Positions 57,485-64,000 of a stretch of 64,000 bases of DNA are shown here, in pieces. The DNA comes from Tubiluchus corallicola (lineage: Eukaryota; Priapulida; Priapulimorpha; Priapulimorphida; Tubiluchidae), in NCBI GenBank assembly GCA_030141605.1, contig JAQGDQ010000373.1, positions 124,001 to 188,000 on the forward strand, given 5' to 3'. The position numbers and the translations under genes were made by a program. Below the pieces are notes generated by a model. That model had not been told where the DNA came from, did no database searches, and was given only the letters and a program-made list of their open reading frames with translations. Position 1 is the first letter of the stretch. Every line of letters starts with the position of its first letter.

Positions 57485-58130
57485 GACACACATATATATA
57501 TATAATAATCTTTATTTGCCATTAAAATATATTGATAATCACTGATAAAAACTTTACAGAGATAATCAATCAGTGTTAGTTAATAAAAACTTACACTGCT
57601 AAAGGCAAATGCGTCAGAGCAATCTAAACTACTGTGCAGTAATGGAAAGTAACGACGAATAAAATCAAACATATTTACAATTATGCACAAAAAATGAAAA
57701 AACTATGATTTAATTAATATTGCCGTGGATATATGAATTCTGAATTAGTGTGTATGTTGTCGTAGTGGTGTGATGGTATTTCATATCTGGTTAATATTTA
57801 GTGATTTTAATTTTGTTTTAAATGCTGATAGGGACTTGATTTGTTCAACCTGTAATGGTAGAGAATTCCAAAGTAGAATTGCTTGTTTGATTGCAGAGTT
57901 CGTTCCATAGTGGATATTTGTCCTAATTTGTTTTAGATTGCTTGTTCTGGAATTAACGATAGGATTTGGAAAAAAGGTAAATCTGTTATTCTGGAATGGT
58001 TTGCTGATGTTGTTAACGTATTTAAATATAAAAAAGCAGAGTAAAATATTCTTTGTGTGCTTCAATGATTGGGAATTTTAAAGTTTTTCTCAGGTTAGTT
58101 GTTGAAGCTTTGAATTTTTGTCTACCTGCC
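57485..58130 (-). pseudogene. CR1/jockey-like retrotransposon C-terminal fragment
   Basis: The minus frame 58065-57781 includes YGTNSAIKQAILLWNSLPLQ and ends in a FKTKLKSLNI stretch. The 'LWNSLP...S...FK..LK..L' ending is characteristic of RT polyproteins of CR1/jockey-type elements. The 3' region ends at an ATTAT/ATAT tail near 57485. 5'-truncated. Confidence 0.7.
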
Positions 58131-58495
58131 TTACTACTTATAGACAGACCTCCCAGAAATTGTCAAAAGAATGGCACATTAGCAACGGCTAGATGGAGAA
58201 CTAAAAGTTAACTTTGCCATAATCGATTGCAATCGGTAAATATATTTGAATTGCAAATGGTAAAAGTAGAATAAACACGTGTTAGTTCCGCCACATGCTC
58301 AAGTATTTCCATTAGCTTAATTCCCTACGCCCTTTTGACCTGTACATTTCTTTCATGAATCCGATTTATAATTATTAGTACAAAACATTAATACTCGGAA
58401 CGCTAAGTTAATTAACACCCAGTACTGATGATTGGCCAGTCTTTTCAGTTTGTAAAGAAGATCAAATTGGCTGCATAAATGTGCGACAATAAATG

Positions 58496-58833
58496 TATGG
58501 GTGAGCATCGAACTTTCGAGTTCGAATTCGATTCGAACGAGTTTTCTTAGTTCGAATTCGATTCGAACCTAAAATTACGGGAAAATGTTTGAAACAGCAT
58601 ACAATTAGCTGCAGTTTCTGTGTCAAATTTTTAAGAAACTATAGTGGTTTTACTGCAGAACAAAATCATGTAATATCAAGATAATCAAGTAATATCTTTG
58701 TAAGACAACTTTTCACTACTGGTTCGAGAGCTGATTCAAAAATCTTCCAAACTCAATTTGATTCGGATTCAAAATAGCGAAATTCGATTCGATTCAAGTT
58801 CGCTTCCTGGTACATCCCTAGTGCTCATCCCTA
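58496..58833. mobile_element. Repeat of the 'GGGGTGARCATCGAAC' family, copy 3
   Basis: TATGGGTGAGCATCGAACTT ... GCTCATCCCTA with 'ttcgaattcgattcgaac' repeated near the left end and 'gaaattcgattcgattc' near the right. Confidence 0.65.
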
Positions 58834-59345
58834 GTGACAACAGAAAATTACAACGTTTAATACTTAAAACGTAATAGAATGTTGGTAATGCTTTTCTATT
58901 TTACGATGTAGAGGCAGCTGTTAGCCTGCTCCAGGAGTTGATTTACGTGCGTGTGCACTGTACAAGCTCTAGATCGATTACATGCGTCTGGAATCTTAAA
59001 GCTCAGCGGTGCGGAAGCTGGCGGGGAGTCACTGAACCATGAAGCTAGAAATAGGCTTCATGATCAAGATCACGATAATCTCAGCCAGAAGTTTTGCAGA
59101 CGCAAAGCGTTGTGTCTTGTTAGATGTATGATATTCTGCTTGCAGTCAATCTCTGTTCAATAATAAACAATATCAGACTGTTTGTCTGTATGTCTGTCTA
59201 CGGTTTCCTGTCGAAGGGCCATGGTACAGCATCAGCATCAATGTTGTATCTAACTCCAGGCATTCATAACTCATTGCCCATACGTTAGTTTGTTTAACAA
59301 GAGGGCCTACAGGAGACGCCAGGATCAATTTCCAGAACCGTAAAT
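58834..59345. other. No recognised feature
   Basis: No exon or repeat match seen. Confidence 0.4.
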
Positions 59346-60042
59346 GATAATTCAATGTCTTTCATTTCAACACGAACTTGAAAAAGCCTCGCTATTCGTT
59401 GGTAGTACAGCAGTCAGTACCAAGAGATTCATTATCAGTTGCAAATTTATGTCTCATAACAGAGATTATGTTTAGTTTCATGCTGTGAGTCTGATAATTC
59501 AATGTCTTTAATTTCAACACGAACTTGAAAAAGCCTCGCTATTCGTTGGTAGTACAGCAGTCAGTACCAAGAGATTCATTATCAGTTGCAAATTTATGTC
59601 TCATAACAGAGATTATGTTTAGTTTCATGCTGTGAGTCTGATAATTAAATGTCTTTCATTTCAACGCGAACTAGAAAAAGTCTCGCTATTCGTTGGTAGT
59701 ACAGCAGTGCCAAGAGATTCATTATCAGTTGCAAATTTATATCTGGTAACAGAGATTATGTTTAGTTTCATGCTGTGAGTCTGATAATTAAATGTATTTC
59801 ATTTCAACGCGAACTTGAAAAAAGCCTTGCTATTCGTTGGTAGTACAGCAGTGCCAAGAGATTCATTATCAGTTGCAAACTTATGTCTAGTAACAAAGAT
59901 TATGTATAGTTTCATGCTGTAAGTCTGATAATTCAATGTCTTTAATTTCAACACAAACTTGAAAAAGCCTCGCTATTCGTTGGTAGTACAGCAGTGCCAA
60001 GAGATTCATTATCAGTTGCAAATTTATGTCTCATAACATAAA
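59346..60042. repeat. Tandem array of 143-147 bp units, about five copies
   Basis: Units begin 'gataattcaatgtcttt' at 59346, 59493, 59640, 59783 and 59927. A small deletion ('cagtcagtacc' to 'cagtgcc') in the later units shortens the period from 147 to about 144. Confidence 0.93.
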
Positions 60043-60544
60043 ATAATATAATTTTTAAGGCGATTTTTCTGAAACCTATTTCAGGTGCCCCCTTTCGTGT
60101 CCTTTAAGCCTTTCAATTTACTGTAAAAGTTATTTATCAACTCATTAGAATTTTATAGTACAAATGACAACTACTTCTTACAAAATCATACACCGGGGAG
60201 CTACAAAAGAGATCGCTACCAAGCCATATATAACCTTTGCAATTCGTACAACACTGTTTCCGAAAGTATTGATTTTATATTTGAACGATCTATGCCGGGT
60301 CAACGTACCCGCATTCAAACTAATCTCAAAATGTATCCTACGTAATATGCACTGGATACATTAAAATTAGATGCATGTCTGATTGTGTGCGAGACGTGGG
60401 CTATATTTCATGACTCTGTCTGGCGAGCCTAGATTACTGTCAACACAGCTTGTCAAATTTAGACAAATGTGTGTACAATGCACACGATGAAAGGAAGCTC
60501 TTTTAAAATCTAACCAATTTCATCAAACGTGGTATCGACTTAAT

Positions 60545-61230
60545 TTAAAGCACAAGAAAACCTTCCACTTACATAAAGCTTAAAAAAATTCGTCTTGAAA
60601 TTTTATACCAGTTACGAACTGCCTTTTTGCATGCAGGGCTTTACGTCGGCAGTAACGCTGTATAAAACTTGTAAATTTAAACTCCCGCGATGACCGATGA
60701 CATTTTGACGACAGGTCTTTTGAAACAAGTTTAGATAACATTTTGGAAAGTTTGAAAAAATAATCAGAGCATTCGTAGTGCACACATCACTAACTAAATG
60801 AAATTTTAAATTACTGTATCTTGTCAATAAGATTAAAAATACGTTTTTGGTTAGTGAGTGGTGCATCCTGGAGGGTGAGTCAGCGACATTTTAAGAATTG
60901 GTGAAAGTATTTTAAAGAATTAATAATTTTCTTTTCTAGTTAAGTGTAAGTCTTTCCAGCAGGTAAAACAAAAAGCTAAGTAACACAACTTTGCATGGAA
61001 AGTTTCTGGGACATAATTAAACATTGCCTTTTCTTCCCGATTTACGTTGTGCGTATATGACGTCATGTTATGGCATCGTCGGAGAAGTATTGCGGGAGAT
61101 TCAAAATGAAAACAAACAAAAATTACTTTTAACGCGAGTATGATATATGCATAAAAATGCTGTGAAGTACTATAATTTTCAAGGCGATTTTTCCGAAACC
61201 TACTTCGGATACCCCTTTTTGGTCCTTTAA
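60545..61230. mobile_element. TTAA-flanked MITE 'AGCACAAGAAAA', copy 3
   Basis: TTAAAGCACAAGAAAACCTT to GGTCCTTTAA, 686 bases. Right-end fragments of the same family lie on both sides (60043-60105 and 61505-61594). Confidence 0.77.
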
Positions 61231-61599
61231 AGGTTAGCCGCTAAATAGTCAGTCAGTAAGAGCCTGTTTAGACTAGATATGAGATTGTGTGTAGGCTGTT
61301 CTTCGTAAATCAGACAGCTGCCTGTGTTGTTTGTCAGTCGAATGTGACTAATTCATTCATTCTGTCTTAACTCGTCATATGGTCACAGGACTATTACTCA
61401 ATGTAGCTGAATCGCGTTAAGCGTCGTGTTAGTTCAAAAGTCCAAACTGTCAACATCTAGTATCGTGCTTACTGGAGTGATGATTAAGTTTCCACGAGTC
61501 ATATGATATATGCATAAAACTGCTGTAAAGTACTATAACTTTTAAGGCGATTTTCAAGAAACGTACTTCAGGTACCCCTTTTCTTGTCCTTTAAGCGTA

Positions 61600-62118
61600 G
61601 GGGATACTACTGGCATACGAACGACTTTGGTTGACGCACTAACATAGTACTAGTAGTCACTACCGCCCGGAATTTCGATTTTTCTAGATTATGGCGAAAT
61701 ATACGCCACTTTCTACTTATGCTCACAACCTTGCGTAACCTTGCGTAACCAGTCGCAGGTGCTGACAAGTCCAAGCTCCTAAATTATGCAGAGAATCTCC
61801 TTGTTTAGACGATCAACTTCAAATGTTTATATGTTTACTGCACAGACATGAAAGCCACCCAACACTCTCTGCACGACAGCTGTTTAAATTAAAACAAAAA
61901 GCTCGCCTTCAAATGCAGAGCGTGTTTCTTTACATAGTAAATCAGCAAGTTTAAATAATGTTCCTGAGCCACGGAAGAGTATCAGCTTCACAGTTGATTG
62001 AAAACACTGTAAATTACGTCACATTCGAGTTCAACTGTACTGTCGTTCAAATGGTCTCTCTCTACATCCACCCCTCTCTCACACACACTAAATCAATCCG
62101 TCCCTCTCTACATCCATC

Positions 62119-62163
<45 letters not shown>

Positions 62164-62625
62164 CATTCTTCTTCCCCCTCTATTGAAGGACTCTTCCGCA
62201 TGTCATTTTTAACTTTCTGAAGCACCACCTTATTTCACAAACCAAATAAATTTCTACATGTTGGACGCATTTTGATAAATCTTATGACATTAACACCAAG
62301 AAAAAGCACTTGTTTAGCAACGATGATACAATGAACGCTAAAGCAATTCATCCTAGCCAACAGTAACTTAGTCCATTCCGTTTTCCATTCTTTCTTAATA
62401 ACCATCGAAGAAAAAATGCGAACAGCAGCCTAATCCTGACCCGACATAGAAAAAAACTTATTGGCTGTCATGAATGGTGTACACGTCTCTCTCTCGACAA
62501 ACAGATTTGGGTCATTTACTATTGTACGCGCCCAAGGAGCAGGTTTCGACTAGAACCACTCTGACTGCTAAAGACGTTTGAAAGCTCTCAGCAGATACTG
62601 AAGCCAGACGTTACTGTGAATTAGC
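61600..62625. other. No gene recognised; CT microsatellite at 62127-62160
   Basis: A perfect CT run of about 17 units sits in CT-rich DNA. Nothing else recognised. Confidence 0.5.
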
Positions 62626-62659
62626 TAATGTTTGCACAAGGGCTTGCTGAAGCCAAGCT

Positions 62660-63310
62660 ATTCAGAAGACATGTGCCAAGAACAACGCCATCGATCTATC
62701 AGACAAGACATACGTCCAGAACAATTCAATCGATTTAGACGCCTAGAACAATGTGATCGATCTATCAGACAAGACATGCGTACAGAACAATGCAATCGAT
62801 TTATATGCCTAGAACAATCAGACAAGACATACGTCCAGAACAATTCAATCGATTTAGACGCCTAGAACAATGTGATCGATCTATCAGACAAGACATGCGT
62901 ACAGAACAATGCAATCGATTTATATGCCTAGAACAATCAAACAAGACACACGTCCAGAACAAAGCAATCGATCTATCACACAAGACGCACGTCCAGAACA
63001 ATGCAATCAATTTATATGCCTAGAACAATGCAATCGATCTATCACACAAGACATGCGTCCAGAACAATGCAAACGATTTATATGCCTAGAACAATGCAAT
63101 CGATCTATCACACAAAACACACGTCCAGAACAAAGCAATCAATCTATCAGACAAGACACACGTCCAGAACAATGCAATCGATCTATCAGACAAGACATGC
63201 GCCCAGAACAATGCAATCGATTTACATGCCTAGAACAATGCAATCGATCTATCATACAAGACACACGTCCAGAGCAATGCAATTGATTTATAGGACGAGA
63301 ATAATGCAAT
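62660..63310. repeat. Compound tandem array with 'caatcgat' units
   Basis: Alternating blocks 'caatcgatctatcagacaag' + 'acatgcgtccagaacaatg' and 'caatcgatttatatgcctag' + 'aacaatg', 15 or more blocks, with a perfect higher-order copy of about 120 bases (near 62700 and 62820). The open frames across it are repeat artefacts. Confidence 0.92.
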
Positions 63311-63613
63311 CCATCGATTAATACCAGCTTATACCACAACAATACTAGTTAATCAATGCGAATAACGCGTCTGTTGATTTAGGCGAGGATTTTGACGAAG
63401 ACCGCGTCACTCTGGGTAAACAAAGTCTGCTGCGTTAACAACTAGCAAACAAAATACGACAGACGCTGTAAGAGTTTACATAGACGCAACATTTAATTTA
63501 ATATAACCGTTCCAGCTCAACCTTACGAGAAAATTGATGGTATTTAGTGTTATTCGTAACAGCTGGTGAGGTACTGCTTGGTAAGCACGGTCTAATGAAT
63601 TACCAAGTACTGT

Positions 63614-63815
63614 ACCTCTCAGTTCAGATGTGTTAGTCTGTGATGAACTGCACACGTTCTACAGCTCATGCGTGAGCAGAGTAGTAAATGTGAAATTTGA
63701 ATTTTTATCTTAAAATTTGCCTAGTTTAAGTACAACACACTGAATATCTTACAGTAGCACTGTACTTGGTTTTCTCTTTCGCAAACACGTGCAACACACG
63801 CTACGTCATTTGAAA
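63614..63815. repeat. Dispersed repeat ending 'ctgaactgagagg', copy 3 (partial)
   Basis: Starts 'acctctcagttcagatgtg' and keeps 'gtacaacacactgaatatct' and 'acagtagcactgtactt' in common with the 50796 copy. Confidence 0.55.
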
Positions 63816-64000
63816 AAGTTTAAATAACACTGAGCAAAGTTTGAAGCATGTAAAGTTGTACATGTATGTCAAGTGGTAGGTAACATAACTCTGGTTACAG
63901 AAGAGAGCGGTCAAAACCGGCATCAGCTGACCGAACTTAGACCTGATAATCACCACGTGGACACTGGTCAACGAACTTTAATGAAGATCAAGTGCGTTAG

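Noticed and set aside
62632-63342. Several 60-125 codon frames
   Set aside because: Produced by the ATCGAT compound array, on both strands.

Overview
This is a eukaryotic, almost certainly metazoan, genomic window. It is AT-rich, with GT-AG introns hundreds of bases to kilobases long, and it carries several classes of DNA transposon, a tRNA-derived SINE and decayed non-LTR retrotransposon ends. One protein-coding gene could be supported, on the minus strand: a WNK ('with no lysine') serine/threonine kinase. The species cannot be determined. The repeat mix and the single long WNK fit a marine invertebrate better than a vertebrate, but that is inference.

The gene runs from right to left. Nineteen exons between 44712 and 151 have AG acceptors and GT donors and join in one unbroken reading phase, giving 6,057 coding bases (2,019 codons). 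Both ends are missing. The exon for the kinase N-lobe (glycine loop and the WNK-specific lysine) was not found in the 19.3 kb to the right and probably lies beyond the window. The last visible exon ends at a donor at 151, so the C-terminus lies beyond the left edge. Residue numbers below count from the first visible residue.

Protein layout in order: the rest of the kinase domain (exons at 44.6, 39.2, 31.0, 29.7 and 29.0 kb), with [11 protein letters not shown], the SFAKSVIG activation loop and APE; the autoinhibitory PASK/FRAY-homology domain with an FxF motif (28.9-29.1 kb) and a basic helix (27.6 kb); a Ser/Pro/Gln-rich linker (24.0-19.3 kb); a second PASK/FRAY-homology domain (14.1-12.1 kb); then a long disordered tail with three RFxV docking motifs (11.5, 6.8 and 3.0 kb), a glutamine-rich exon (9.6-9.8 kb) and a 593-codon exon (0.15-1.9 kb). 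By family knowledge, WNK senses chloride and osmotic stress and activates OSR1/SPAK, which bind RFxV peptides and control cation-chloride cotransporters.

The introns are full of repeats. Among them are hAT-like elements (two with perfect 8-bp target duplications), TTAA-flanked piggyBac-like elements, pogo/Tigger-like elements, foldbacks, and many tandem arrays. The largest array is 104 units of exactly 20 bp at 32001-34080 and contains a perfect 520-bp internal duplication. From 44.7 to 64 kb only intron or flanking DNA with repeats and retroelement fragments is visible. No defence system, CRISPR array, operon or second gene was recognised.
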